Origin: Pelagibacteraceae bacterium AG-390-L03
GTDB lineage: Bacteria > Pseudomonadota > Alphaproteobacteria > Pelagibacterales > Pelagibacteraceae
Length of the DNA stretch: 32,963 bases
NCBI GenBank assembly: GCA_003279685.1
Contig: QCHA01000008.1
Coordinates: forward strand, 1 to 32,963
Direction: 5' to 3'
Part shown: positions 8,886-16,245 of the stretch, piece after piece
How the letters are laid out: every line of letters begins with the position of its first letter
Numbering within the stretch: the first letter of the stretch is position 1
Notes under the pieces: generated by a model
Seen by the model: only the letters and a program-made list of their open reading frames with translations
Told to the model about the DNA's origin: nothing
The model's database searches: none
Translations under genes and position numbers: made by a program

Positions 8886-8921
8886 TTTATGCAATATTAT
8901 TAAACAAAGTTTTTACATTAC

Positions 8922-9404
8922 ATGAACTTAATACTAGATAAAGAGCCCGTTAAAAGAGCTGAAAAATCAATAAAGGAATTTGATCCAAGTCTTAAAATTG
9001 TCTGTTTAGAACAAACAGCTAGAACTGCACAAGATGCAGCCACAGCTTTAGGTTGTAATGTTGGGGCAATTGTTAAGAGTTTGCTTTTTAGCACAGGAGA
9101 AAAATTTGTACTTTGTTTGGTCTCAGGAGATAAAAGATGCTCGTTAAATAAGCTTAAAAAAATCCTAGATGAAAAAGATGTTTCAATGGCAAATCCTGAT
9201 GATGTTAAAAAAATTACCGGTTATACAATAGGAGGTGTTTCACCAGTAGGTCATTTAAGTAAAGTAAAAATTTATATTGATACTAATCTTGATAGATTTA
9301 CAACAGTTTTTGCAGCTGCAGGACATCCAAATTGTATTTTCAAAATAGAATTTAATCAACTAACAAAGCTAACTGCTGGTGAAATTGAGGAAATAACTGA
9401 ATGA
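8922..9404 (+). CDS. YbaK/EbsC-type aminoacyl-tRNA deacylase
   Basis: A 160-residue single-domain YbaK/ProXp-type protein. Members hydrolyse wrongly charged aminoacyl-tRNAs in trans (Cys-tRNA-Pro or Ala-tRNA-Pro in characterised cases). The conserved lysine is Lys52 in GAIVKSLLF and the glycine-rich specificity loop is TIGGVSPVGHL, followed by a C-terminal AAGHPN motif. It is a free-standing editing domain, not fused to ProRS. It is divergent from glnA and overlaps the downstream transporter gene by four bases (ATGA). Substrate tRNA cannot be told from the sequence. Confidence 0.88.
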   Translation: MNLILDKEPVKRAEKSIKEFDPSLKIVCLEQTARTAQDAATALGCNVGAIVKSLLFSTGEKFVLCLVSGDKRCSLNKLKKILDEKDVSMANPDDVKKITGYTIGGVSPVGHLSKVKIYIDTNLDRFTTVFAAAGHPNCIFKIEFNQLTKLTAGEIEEITE

Positions 9405-10288
9405 GACAACCTAAATTAATTGATTATGTTTTATTAACTGTATTAGCTTTAATTTGGGCTTCAGCTTTTTTTAATATTAAGATTGCAACTTATTCTTTTG
9501 GGCCAGTAACAATTGCTTTCTTAAGAGTTTTTTTTGGAGCAATTCCAGTTATATTTCTTTGTTATTATAAGAATATAAAAATTGAGGCATTTTCAAAAGA
9601 CTGGCATTGGTTTGCAATGATAGGGTTTATAAATTTAGTAGCTCCGTTTTTTTTAATAGCCTATGGAGTAAAATCTGTTCAGAGTAATTTAGCAGCAATT
9701 TTAATGTCAACTACACCACTAAGCTCAACAGTTTTAGGTCATTTCTATACCAAAAATGAAAAATTTAATTTAGTCAAAACATTTGGAATTTTGATTGGAT
9801 TTTCAGGAATAGTATTTTTATTTTCTGATAATATTTTGATTGATGAAAATAATTTTACATCAGCATTACTAATATTACTTGGCTCAACTTGTTATGTGAT
9901 AGGTGGTGTTTTAACATTAAAGATTAGTAAGAAAAAAAATGAAAATGTAACTGGATCAATATTAATTTGGGCTATTATAATATTATTACCATTAATGAGT
10001 TTTATTGAACAGCCATGGCAATCAATTCCAAGGACAGACTCATTAATATCAGTTATTTATTTAGGAATTGTTCCGACTGGAGTTGCATGGATGTTACGTT
10101 TTAGAGTTTTAAAAAATAATGGTTTAATTTTCCAATCTCAAGTTTCTTACTTAATCCCAATATTTGGAACAATTTTAGGTTACATATTCTTACAAGAATT
10201 AATTACTATTAAGGTTTTAATATCATTAATAGCTGTTTGTATTGGTGTTTATTTTGTTAGAAAAGCTGATGATAGAAAGTTTATTTAA
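9401..10288 (+). CDS. EamA/DMT-family transporter
   Basis: A 295-residue integral membrane protein with about ten hydrophobic helices in two similar halves, as in the drug/metabolite transporter EamA family (two five-helix repeats). The opening LALIWASAFFNIK is typical of the first repeat, and the second begins near ALLILLGSTCYVIGG. Substrates of such proteins are often amino acids or metabolites for export but cannot be predicted. It overlaps the YbaK-like gene by four bases and converges on the methyltransferase gene, overlapping its 3' end by eight bases. Confidence 0.88.
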   Translation: MRQPKLIDYVLLTVLALIWASAFFNIKIATYSFGPVTIAFLRVFFGAIPVIFLCYYKNIKIEAFSKDWHWFAMIGFINLVAPFFLIAYGVKSVQSNLAAILMSTTPLSSTVLGHFYTKNEKFNLVKTFGILIGFSGIVFLFSDNILIDENNFTSALLILLGSTCYVIGGVLTLKISKKKNENVTGSILIWAIIILLPLMSFIEQPWQSIPRTDSLISVIYLGIVPTGVAWMLRFRVLKNNGLIFQSQVSYLIPIFGTILGYIFLQELITIKVLISLIAVCIGVYFVRKADDRKFI

Positions 10289-11186
10289 TTCTTGCAATAG
10301 CTTTAATATGTGAAGGTCTAGTTTCACAACACCCACCTAATATTGTTGCACCATTTTCTTTAAATTTTTTTACAATTTCTCCAATTTTTTTTGGCGTAAG
10401 GTCATGTCTGTGACCTAGAAATTCATTAGGGTTACCACCTGAATTTTTAAAAAAAGAAGAAGTATAACCATTATTTGGTTTTGTAGTCATAAATCCATTA
10501 AGTTTAAAACCAAAAGGAACATTTAAGTCTTTTATTTCTTTCATATTTTTTTCATAATTTTCAGGTGAAACACAAGAAAGCATTACACCTAACAAATTGT
10601 TATCAATAATAGTTTTTATGTCAGAAATTTTTTCACCACTTGGCAAATTAGTACCTTCAGATATATGAATACCAATTAGATATGGCTTTTTAAACTCTTT
10701 AATAGCTTCAATCCCACACTTAAACTCTTTAATGCTACTCCACACGTCAAAATAAAAGAAATCAACATATTTGTTTAACAATTTAGCCTGCTCATTGAAA
10801 GTTTTTGTAATTTCGTTCTCACTTCTTTCATCAGCCTCATATGTTAATTCTTGAGGAGGTAACCCACCTGCAATTAAAATATTAGGAAATTCTTTTTTTA
10901 CATTAGAAGCAATCTCACCAGCTTTTATATTTAGATATTCAAATTTATCTTCAATATTATTTTCTCTTAGCCTTTTTCTTCTTGTTGTAAAAGTAGTAGT
11001 GACAATCACTTCGGCTCCTGCTTTTACAAAATCTCTATGAGTATCTTCTAATAATTGGTGATAATTTTCATCTAATATTGCATTAGCACTCCACAGTGTT
11101 CCATTAGGCTTCATTCCTCTAGCTAGCAACTCTTGTCCCATACCACCATCTAATACTCTTGTTTGTTTAAAAAAATTTAAATTCAT
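10281..11186 (-). CDS. bhmT: Homocysteine S-methyltransferase (Zn-type, BHMT-like)
   Basis: A 301-residue Zn-dependent homocysteine methyltransferase domain as in BHMT, MmuM and the MetH N-terminus. It starts VLDGGMGQELLARG (11-24), and the three zinc cysteines are Cys205 (LSCVSPE) and Cys286-Cys287 (GGCCETRP). It should transfer a methyl group to homocysteine to make methionine; glycine betaine or dimethylsulfoniopropionate are plausible donors in a marine bacterium, but the donor is not fixed by the sequence. It has its own promoter and a long leader with two SAM-responsive aptamer-like structures, which fits control by the methylation end product. The ATG follows GAGGA (11191-11195 on the minus strand). 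Confidence 0.88.
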   Translation of the reverse strand: MNLNFFKQTRVLDGGMGQELLARGMKPNGTLWSANAILDENYHQLLEDTHRDFVKAGAEVIVTTTFTTRRKRLRENNIEDKFEYLNIKAGEIASNVKKEFPNILIAGGLPPQELTYEADERSENEITKTFNEQAKLLNKYVDFFYFDVWSSIKEFKCGIEAIKEFKKPYLIGIHISEGTNLPSGEKISDIKTIIDNNLLGVMLSCVSPENYEKNMKEIKDLNVPFGFKLNGFMTTKPNNGYTSSFFKNSGGNPNEFLGHRHDLTPKKIGEIVKKFKENGATILGGCCETRPSHIKAIARIK

Positions 11187-11190
11187 TGAG

Positions 11191-11249
11191 TCCTCACTTT
11201 TTTAGTGCTTCAGCTTTTTGCTAGGTGCACAATACAGTTCAACTACCTT
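11191..11249 (-). ncRNA. SAM-V-like riboswitch overlapping the bhmT ribosome site
   Basis: Read on the minus strand, the bhmT leader next to the start contains AGGT (11245-11248) pairing with ACCT (11223-11226) around the loop AGTTGAACTGTATTGTGC. Its GTGC (11227-11230) can form a pseudoknot with GCAC (11205-11208). This is followed by CTAAAAAAG and then the GAGGA Shine-Dalgarno. The architecture is the SAM-II-like H-type pseudoknot with a TGAACTGTATTG core and A-rich tail that I associate with SAM-V, a class described from Pelagibacter and marine metagenomes and proposed to act by hiding the ribosome site. Class assignment is from memory of the consensus. Confidence 0.75.
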
Positions 11250-11274
11250 GCTTATTGATTTTATGTGGGAATTT

Positions 11275-11317
11275 CCTTTTTAGCAGTTAAAGCCCGCAAT
11301 AGGATCAAATCGGCAGT
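11275..11317 (-). ncRNA. SAM-II-like riboswitch aptamer
   Basis: At the very 5' end of the predicted bhmT transcript the minus strand has GATTTGATCCTATTGC, a 13 of 16 match to the loop of the SAM-II aptamer, followed by CGGGC, a short A/T linker and GCTAAAAAGG, an exact copy of the conserved SAM-II tail. A short P1 stem can be drawn between GCCG (11311-11314) and CGGGC (11292-11296) with one irregular base. Position next to a methionine-synthesis gene fits. The output mechanism is not obvious because no U-tract terminator follows. Confidence 0.75.
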
Positions 11318-11320
11318 AAA

Positions 11321-11349
11321 TTTATACCAAATGTAAATGTGACTGTAAA
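11321..11349 (-). promoter_or_regulatory. bhmT promoter
   Basis: On the minus strand TTTACA (11344-11349), a 17-base spacer and TATAAA (11321-11326) form a good sigma-70-type promoter. The predicted start falls a few bases into the SAM-II-like element, so the whole leader would be transcribed. The -35 directly abuts the stop codon of the upstream oxygenase gene. Confidence 0.6.
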
Positions 11350-11940
11350 TTATTTTTTTAAAACAATTTTAGCATTAAAAGAAAATGATCTACGTTCTCC
11401 CTCAATATTAAAAGGGTAAGCTGTATGCATTAAATAATTTGGAAAAATCAACAAATCTTTAATTTTTGGTAATATATTGTAAATACTTTTACTTAGAAAT
11501 CCTCTTTGACCATTAATAAAATCAATTGTTCCATTAGTTTTTAATTTTTTATTTTTTACCAATTTATTATTAGTCATACCTTTAGGTAATTTTAAATAAC
11601 CTACACCAGACAAATCTCCTTCATGGTAATGAATTGGATTATATTCACCTTTAAATTGGCTAACTACCCAAAGATTTAAGATTTTAATATCTTTAATATC
11701 TTTAATCTTTTCATTAAAGAGAAACTTTCTTATATTAGCTTTAATTTCTTTTTCTAAACTTTTTTTAATAAAATTATTAGAAATCTTTATTTCATTTTTA
11801 ATTTGACTTGCCAATTTTGAACTATAATCAACTTTTCTTGAATTAGACTTACTTTCAAATTCTTTATTTAATTTTTCAAAAAATCTTTTTGAAATTTTTG
11901 TTTTTCCAATTGTTGGTCCAAAGGGTTTAATATTCTGCAT
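11350..11940 (-). CDS. Putative 2OG-Fe(II) oxygenase family protein
   Basis: A 196-residue lysine-rich protein from the ATG at 11940; a TTG one codon further upstream is also open but less likely. The C-terminal half has the layout of small 2-oxoglutarate/Fe(II) dioxygenases of the 2OG-FeII_Oxy_5 type: PIHYHEGDLSGVGYLK with candidate ligands His104/His106 and Asp109, a middle strand region, then FPNYLMHTAYPF with His172 and ERRSFSF with Arg183/Arg184 for 2-oxoglutarate. Related proteins are common in marine bacteria and their phages. Substrate is unknown. It is upstream of bhmT on the same strand but separated by that gene's own promoter. Confidence 0.65.
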   Translation of the reverse strand: MQNIKPFGPTIGKTKISKRFFEKLNKEFESKSNSRKVDYSSKLASQIKNEIKISNNFIKKSLEKEIKANIRKFLFNEKIKDIKDIKILNLWVVSQFKGEYNPIHYHEGDLSGVGYLKLPKGMTNNKLVKNKKLKTNGTIDFINGQRGFLSKSIYNILPKIKDLLIFPNYLMHTAYPFNIEGERRSFSFNAKIVLKK

Positions 11941-11978
11941 CAAGAGATTAAATATATTAAAAGATAATTAAATCAAGA

Positions 11979-12725
11979 TTATGGTATTAATCTTATTCCC
12001 ATTCTTACTGCTACAAAAATTACTAATAAGGAAGTAAATAAAGCTAGAGTTTTATTAGATAAAAACTTTATATTTAAAAAATTTCCTATTTGTCCACCAA
12101 CTAAAACACATACAAAAAGAGGCCAGAAGTTTAAAAATTCATCAAATACTATATCTTTTGTAAGTTGGCCAGCTACCCCAAATATAGAATTTATTAAGAT
12201 AAATAATGATGCGGTAGCAGCAATATGTTTTGGATATCCTGCTTTTATTAAAAATAATATTGGGCTTAAGAATATACCACCTCCAATTCCCACAATACCT
12301 GAAATAAAACCTATTATAGACCCAATTGAAATAGACAGAAAATTCGAAACTTTTTTTATTTGAAATTGTTCTTTATTGAAGTTTTTACTTTCTATAAACA
12401 AAAAGATACCAGCTACAGTTAAAACAAAAAACAACAATATTTCAAATAAATCTTTTTCTATTGAAATTGAAGCTCCAAAAAAAGCAAACGGAATGGATCC
12501 AGCAAGATATGGAACTAGTAATTTAAGATTTATGTTACCTGATCTTAGGTAGTTAATTGAATTTCCTGATACTACAATTATATTACAAAATAAAGCTAAA
12601 ATGGGAATGATGTAATAGGGTAAATCCCAAATCAACATGAGTGCAAGATAAGTAGATCCACCACCAAATCCAACACTAGAATATAAAATTGCTGTTATAA
12701 AAAATAATACTGATAATATAATCAT
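11979..12725 (-). CDS. TSUP-family permease (TauE/SafE)
   Basis: A 248-residue membrane protein with about eight hydrophobic helices and the two glycine-rich repeats of the TSUP family: SSVGFGGGSTYLALML near the N-terminus and SGIVGIGGGIFLSPIL in the second half. TSUP members move small sulfur or organic acids, such as sulfite or sulfoacetate, across the inner membrane. The gene is divergent from moaB with only 16 bases between the two ATGs, so any promoters must extend into coding sequence. Substrate is not evident; nearness to MsrP/MsrQ and molybdenum cofactor genes may be coincidental. Confidence 0.85.
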   Translation of the reverse strand: MIILSVLFFITAILYSSVGFGGGSTYLALMLIWDLPYYIIPILALFCNIIVVSGNSINYLRSGNINLKLLVPYLAGSIPFAFFGASISIEKDLFEILLFFVLTVAGIFLFIESKNFNKEQFQIKKVSNFLSISIGSIIGFISGIVGIGGGIFLSPILFLIKAGYPKHIAATASLFILINSIFGVAGQLTKDIVFDEFLNFWPLFVCVLVGGQIGNFLNIKFLSNKTLALFTSLLVIFVAVRMGIRLIP

Positions 12726-12741
12726 ACTTATAAAATTTATT

Positions 12742-13242
12742 ATGAACGTAAATATAGCTTTACTGACTGTAACAGATACCAGAACTTTTGATAATGATAA
12801 ATCAGGAGCTATTCTTGTTGATAAAATTAAAGAAGCTAGTCACAATTTAATTGATAGAAAAATTTGCAAAGATAATAAAGAAGACATTGTTGTAATTTTA
12901 AAAGAGTGGATAAGACAAAAAAATATTGATGTAATTATATCTACAGGTGGAACTGGATTAACTGGAAGAGATATCACGCCAGAAGCAGTTGAAGAAGTAG
13001 CTGATAAACAGATACCTGGATTTGGTGAGATATTTAGAAATATAAGCTTAAAAACAGTGGGAACTTCTGCAATACAATCTAGAGCTTGTGCAGTTTTAGC
13101 TAATGGAAAATATATTTTTGCTCTTCCTGGTTCTTCAGGGGGTGTAACAGATGCTTGGGATGGAATTTTAAAATATCAATTAGATATCAATCACAAACCT
13201 TGTAATTTTGTTGAATTATTTCCAAGACTTAAAGAAAAATAA
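12742..13242 (+). CDS. moaB: Molybdopterin adenylyltransferase MoaB/MogA
   Basis: A 166-residue MoaB/MogA-fold enzyme that adenylates molybdopterin before molybdenum insertion. The MPT-binding signature ISTGGTGLTGRDITPEAVEE lies in the middle of the protein and the LPGSSGG loop follows near the C-terminus. It is the only molybdenum cofactor gene here on the plus strand; the other moa genes lie on the opposite strand beyond msrP/msrQ. Its stop is directly adjacent to the stop of the DUF1244 gene. MoaB and MogA differ mainly by context, and moaB is the usual name in this lineage. Confidence 0.9.
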   Translation: MNVNIALLTVTDTRTFDNDKSGAILVDKIKEASHNLIDRKICKDNKEDIVVILKEWIRQKNIDVIISTGGTGLTGRDITPEAVEEVADKQIPGFGEIFRNISLKTVGTSAIQSRACAVLANGKYIFALPGSSGGVTDAWDGILKYQLDINHKPCNFVELFPRLKEK

Positions 13243-13485
13243 TTATTTTTGATATTTTTCTTTCCACTCAGGGTAGGGCATTCCATATATATGATTTCTT
13301 GCATCAGGATCTGAAATTTCAATCCCTTTTTTTTCTGCTTCTTCCCGATACCATCTAGACAAACAATTTCTGCAAAAACCTGCTAAGTTCATTAAATCTA
13401 TATTTTGAACATCTTTTCTTTCTTTAAGATGCTCCATTAATCTTTCTAATGTTGCTGATTGAATTTCTTTTTTTTGTATTTTCAT
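13243..13485 (-). CDS. DUF1244-family small protein
   Basis: An 80-residue protein matching DUF1244, a small family common in Alpha- and Gammaproteobacteria. Conserved pieces are DVQNIDLMNLAGFCRNCLSR (26-45) with a C-x2-C pair, RWYREEAE and the YGMPYPEWK ending. The cysteine pair could bind metal or be redox active. It overlaps msrQ by four bases, so it is the last gene of the moa-msr operon. Its function is not known to me; co-translation with a methionine-sulfoxide reductase subunit is the only clue here. Confidence 0.85.
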   Translation of the reverse strand: MKIQKKEIQSATLERLMEHLKERKDVQNIDLMNLAGFCRNCLSRWYREEAEKKGIEISDPDARNHIYGMPYPEWKEKYQK

Positions 13486-14066
13486 CCATAGTTGATATCT
13501 CTTTTTTTTATTTTAATTCTTAATGCAAGCAAAACAACTATAATTGCAGTGTAAATAAGAGGTTTAAAAAAGATTGTTTTAGATAACCAAATATAATGAA
13601 GTGATCCAAAAATAGCTATAGCATATATCAATCTATGCAAATTTTTCCAATTATGTCTTAGTATTCTTATCATTTTTTGTGAGGAGGTGGCTGCTAATGG
13701 AATTAACAATAACCAAGCGGAAAATCCTATAAAAATATATTTCTTTTTCAATACATCGTTAATTATTGGCTCCCAATCAAATCTATAATCCAATCCAACA
13801 TAAGTTAGTAAATGAATTGTAGCATAAAAAAATACAAATAAACCAAGCATTCTTCTAAATTTTATCCAAAAGGACAGATTGGTAATTCTTTTAAGTGGGC
13901 TCATTGATAAAGTTAAACAAATAAAAATTAAAGTCCATTCTCCAAAATGGTTCATAATTTTTTTTACTGGTTCAGGCCCAAGATCATTGTAATAAATATT
14001 AGAAATAATAATTCCAAGTGGCCATAAACACAGAAAAAAAATAAAAGCTTTAAAGTATTTAATCAA
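13482..14066 (-). CDS. msrQ: Haem-binding membrane subunit MsrQ
   Basis: A 194-residue integral membrane b-type cytochrome of the MsrQ (YedZ) family with about six helices. Candidate haem ligands are His85 (IHLLTYVGLD), His144 (NLHRLIYAI) and His157 (GSLHYIW). It takes electrons from the quinone pool or cytosolic flavin and passes them to MsrP on the periplasmic face. It follows msrP after six bases and overlaps the DUF1244 gene by four, matching the usual msrP-msrQ pair. Confidence 0.93.
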   Translation of the reverse strand: MIKYFKAFIFFLCLWPLGIIISNIYYNDLGPEPVKKIMNHFGEWTLIFICLTLSMSPLKRITNLSFWIKFRRMLGLFVFFYATIHLLTYVGLDYRFDWEPIINDVLKKKYIFIGFSAWLLLIPLAATSSQKMIRILRHNWKNLHRLIYAIAIFGSLHYIWLSKTIFFKPLIYTAIIVVLLALRIKIKKRDINYG

Positions 14067-14072
14067 TTTAAT

Positions 14073-14978
14073 TTAAAAGTATTTTTTTAAATCCATTCCA
14101 GAATATAAGTCTGCTACTTCATCTCCATAGCCATTAAACATTTGAGTTGGAATTCTTTCACTTAGAATTCCTGAACCAATAACTCTTTCTGAAGCTTGAG
14201 ACCATCTTGGATGATCTACATTTGGATTAACGTTAGAGTAAAATCCATATTCTCTTGGAGAAGATCTCATCCATGACGACGTTGGCATTTTTTCTACTAA
14301 TTTAATATTTACAATTGCTTTTGCACTTTTAAATCCATATTTCCAAGGTACAATTAATCTTAATGGAGCTCCATTTTGATTTGGAAGTTTTTTACCGTAA
14401 AGACCAGTCACAAGTGTTGTTAATGGGTGCATAGCTTCATCAATTCTTAAACCCTCTCTATAAGGCCATTGAAGTATAGGATATTTTTGTCCTGGCATCT
14501 GAGCAGGATCATATACAGATATAAATTCTACAAATTTTGCCTTGTTATTTGGTTTTGCTTTTTCTAAAAGTTTGCTTAAAGAAAATCCCATCCAAGGAAT
14601 AACCATGGACCATCCTTCGACACATCTTAATCTATAAATTCTTTCTTCGCTTTCAAACATATTGTTGATTTCTAAAGCACTAATATTGATTTTATTCTCA
14701 ACTTCACCATCAATTTTAATATTCCAAGGTTCTGTTTTAAAATTTTGAGATTTTTCTACAGGATCTGATTTTCTAGTGCCAAATTCATAGTAGTTATTAT
14801 AAGTACTTATGTATCTGTATTCAGTTGGTTCTAAATTATTCGTTGAAGCATAAGCATTATTTAGAAAATTTTGACCAATCATTAAGGAACTTGTTGATAA
14901 GCCAAGTTTCTTAATAAAATCTCTTCTCTTTAAGTAAATTTTTTCAGGAGTTATTTCTGAGAAACTAATTTTTTTCAT
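14073..14978 (-). CDS. msrP: Periplasmic methionine-sulfoxide reductase, molybdenum subunit MsrP
   Basis: A 301-residue sulfite-oxidase-fold molybdoenzyme that repairs oxidised methionine in periplasmic proteins. A twin-arginine signal KRRDFIKKLG is at residues 17-26, so it is exported folded with cofactor by Tat. The molybdenum ligand is Cys119 in RLRCVEGWSM; the AxxPLRLIVPWKYG segment is also typical. This enzyme uses plain Mo-molybdopterin, so no guanylyl transfer is needed. The start overlaps the end of moaE by 14 bases, which ties cofactor synthesis to the apoenzyme in one transcript. Confidence 0.95.
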   Translation of the reverse strand: MKKISFSEITPEKIYLKRRDFIKKLGLSTSSLMIGQNFLNNAYASTNNLEPTEYRYISTYNNYYEFGTRKSDPVEKSQNFKTEPWNIKIDGEVENKINISALEINNMFESEERIYRLRCVEGWSMVIPWMGFSLSKLLEKAKPNNKAKFVEFISVYDPAQMPGQKYPILQWPYREGLRIDEAMHPLTTLVTGLYGKKLPNQNGAPLRLIVPWKYGFKSAKAIVNIKLVEKMPTSSWMRSSPREYGFYSNVNPNVDHPRWSQASERVIGSGILSERIPTQMFNGYGDEVADLYSGMDLKKYF

Positions 14979-15417
14979 TAATTATAGGGTTTCCTTTTAA
15001 CCATGCGCTATCATTATTTTGATAATGCTCTTTTTTCCATATTGGAGCTCTTTTTTTAATTTCCTCAATGATATACCTTGATAAAACATAAGCTTGATCT
15101 CTATGTTTGCAAGCAACTGCAATAATGATACTTATTTCTCCTAAATTTAAATAACCTTTTGCATGCTCTATATAAACAGATTTATCTTTAATGTTTAATT
15201 TTTGATCAGCTTCATTGTAGATTTCTTGAAAACTATTGGTAACAAGCGCATCATGGCTATCGTACGTAATTCCAATTACATTTTTATTATCGTTTTGATT
15301 TCTCACGGTGCCAGTAAAAAAAATTGAAGCTCCATAATCATGAGATGAAATGAAATTTTCAGCTTCTATAATTGATAATTTCTTTTCTTTAGTATCTATA
15401 ATTTTAGCGTGAAGCAT
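14965..15417 (-). CDS. moaE: Molybdopterin synthase large subunit MoaE
   Basis: A 150-residue MoaE, the catalytic subunit of molybdopterin synthase, which puts two sulfurs into cyclic pyranopterin monophosphate. Motifs are GASIFFTGTVRNQN (residues 29-42), the ACKHRDQAY helix with the conserved HR, and the catalytic-lysine region APIWKKEHY. Its ATG overlaps the moaD stop (TAATG), and it is followed by msrP with a 14-base overlap. Confidence 0.94.
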   Translation of the reverse strand: MLHAKIIDTKEKKLSIIEAENFISSHDYGASIFFTGTVRNQNDNKNVIGITYDSHDALVTNSFQEIYNEADQKLNIKDKSVYIEHAKGYLNLGEISIIIAVACKHRDQAYVLSRYIIEEIKKRAPIWKKEHYQNNDSAWLKGNPIINEKN

Positions 15418-15686
15418 TAACCTCCTCCAATTGGCGGAATAATAGCAATCTTTTCATTCTTTGTTATTTTATAATTGTCGCTAATAAAATTATTATTTTC
15501 TGAGCAAAATGCTGACGAATTTACAATTTTTTTGAAATTTTCGTTTCCACTAAAATTTATATCAAGATAATTTAGCATTTTTTTTCTTATATCTTTAATT
15601 GTAGAATTATTATCAACGTCGAATTCTAATAAGTTTTGATCACTAAAATCCCTACTAGCTCCAAATAGTTCAATTTTAATCTTCAT
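15417..15686 (-). CDS. moaD: Molybdopterin synthase sulfur carrier MoaD
   Basis: An 89-residue ubiquitin-fold protein ending in IPPIGGG. The C-terminal di-glycine is the site of thiocarboxylate formation that feeds sulfur to MoaE. The N-terminal strand MKIKIELFGASRDF is typical of the family. Activation needs MoeB or an equivalent, which is not in the window. It lies 12 bases after moaC and shares a one-base overlap with moaE. Confidence 0.93.
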   Translation of the reverse strand: MKIKIELFGASRDFSDQNLLEFDVDNNSTIKDIRKKMLNYLDINFSGNENFKKIVNSSAFCSENNNFISDNYKITKNEKIAIIPPIGGG

Positions 15687-15698
15687 TATGTTCTTAAT

Positions 15699-16244
15699 TT
15701 AAAATAAGTCTTTTAAAAAAGGTGGAAGACCATCTGGATTTTTCCACAAACCACTTTTGCCACCTTCTTTAATTAATAGCTTAACATTATCTATTTTTAA
15801 ATTTGGATTTACTATTTTGCTAAGGTCATAAATAGTTATGAGTGCAGCATTAACTCCCATAATAGCTTCCATTTCAACACCAGTTTTTGCATAAGTTGAA
15901 ACGACACAAAACACTTCTAATGAAAAATCATCATCATGCATAATAATTTTAGTAGCCGTATGATCTATCGGCAATGGATGACACAAAGGTATTAATTCAC
16001 TAGTTTTTTTAACTCCTAAAACTGCAGAAACTTCAGCTAAAGCTACAGGGTCTCCTTTAGGCATTTTTTTATTTTTTATTAAACTAAAAACTTCTTTACC
16101 AACATAAATTTTTCCAGTAGCCAAAGCTCTTCTAAAAGTTTCTTTCTTTGAAGAAATATCAACCATATTAAAAGAATTTTTTTTAAAAATTTCATCTGCC
16201 CAATCTTTTAATTCATTTTTACTTATTACTTTAAAATTTTTCAT
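15699..16244 (-). CDS. moaC: Cyclic pyranopterin monophosphate synthase MoaC
   Basis: A 181-residue MoaC, which converts the MoaA product 3',8-cyclo-dihydro-GTP to cyclic pyranopterin monophosphate. Signatures are KKTSELIPLCHPLPI, GVEMEAIMGVNAAL followed by YDLSK, and KEGGKSGLW near the end. I chose the ATG at 16244, one base after the moaA stop, because GGTGG lies just upstream; an in-frame GTG at 16253 would overlap moaA by eight bases and add three residues. Confidence 0.94.
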   Translation of the reverse strand: MKNFKVISKNELKDWADEIFKKNSFNMVDISSKKETFRRALATGKIYVGKEVFSLIKNKKMPKGDPVALAEVSAVLGVKKTSELIPLCHPLPIDHTATKIIMHDDDFSLEVFCVVSTYAKTGVEMEAIMGVNAALITIYDLSKIVNPNLKIDNVKLLIKEGGKSGLWKNPDGLPPFLKDLF

Positions 16245-16245
16245 A

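Noticed and set aside
8782..8921. Glutamine riboswitch (glnA motif) ahead of glnA
   Set aside because: The conserved core of that motif is not found on the minus strand; only the NtrC-like palindrome stands out.
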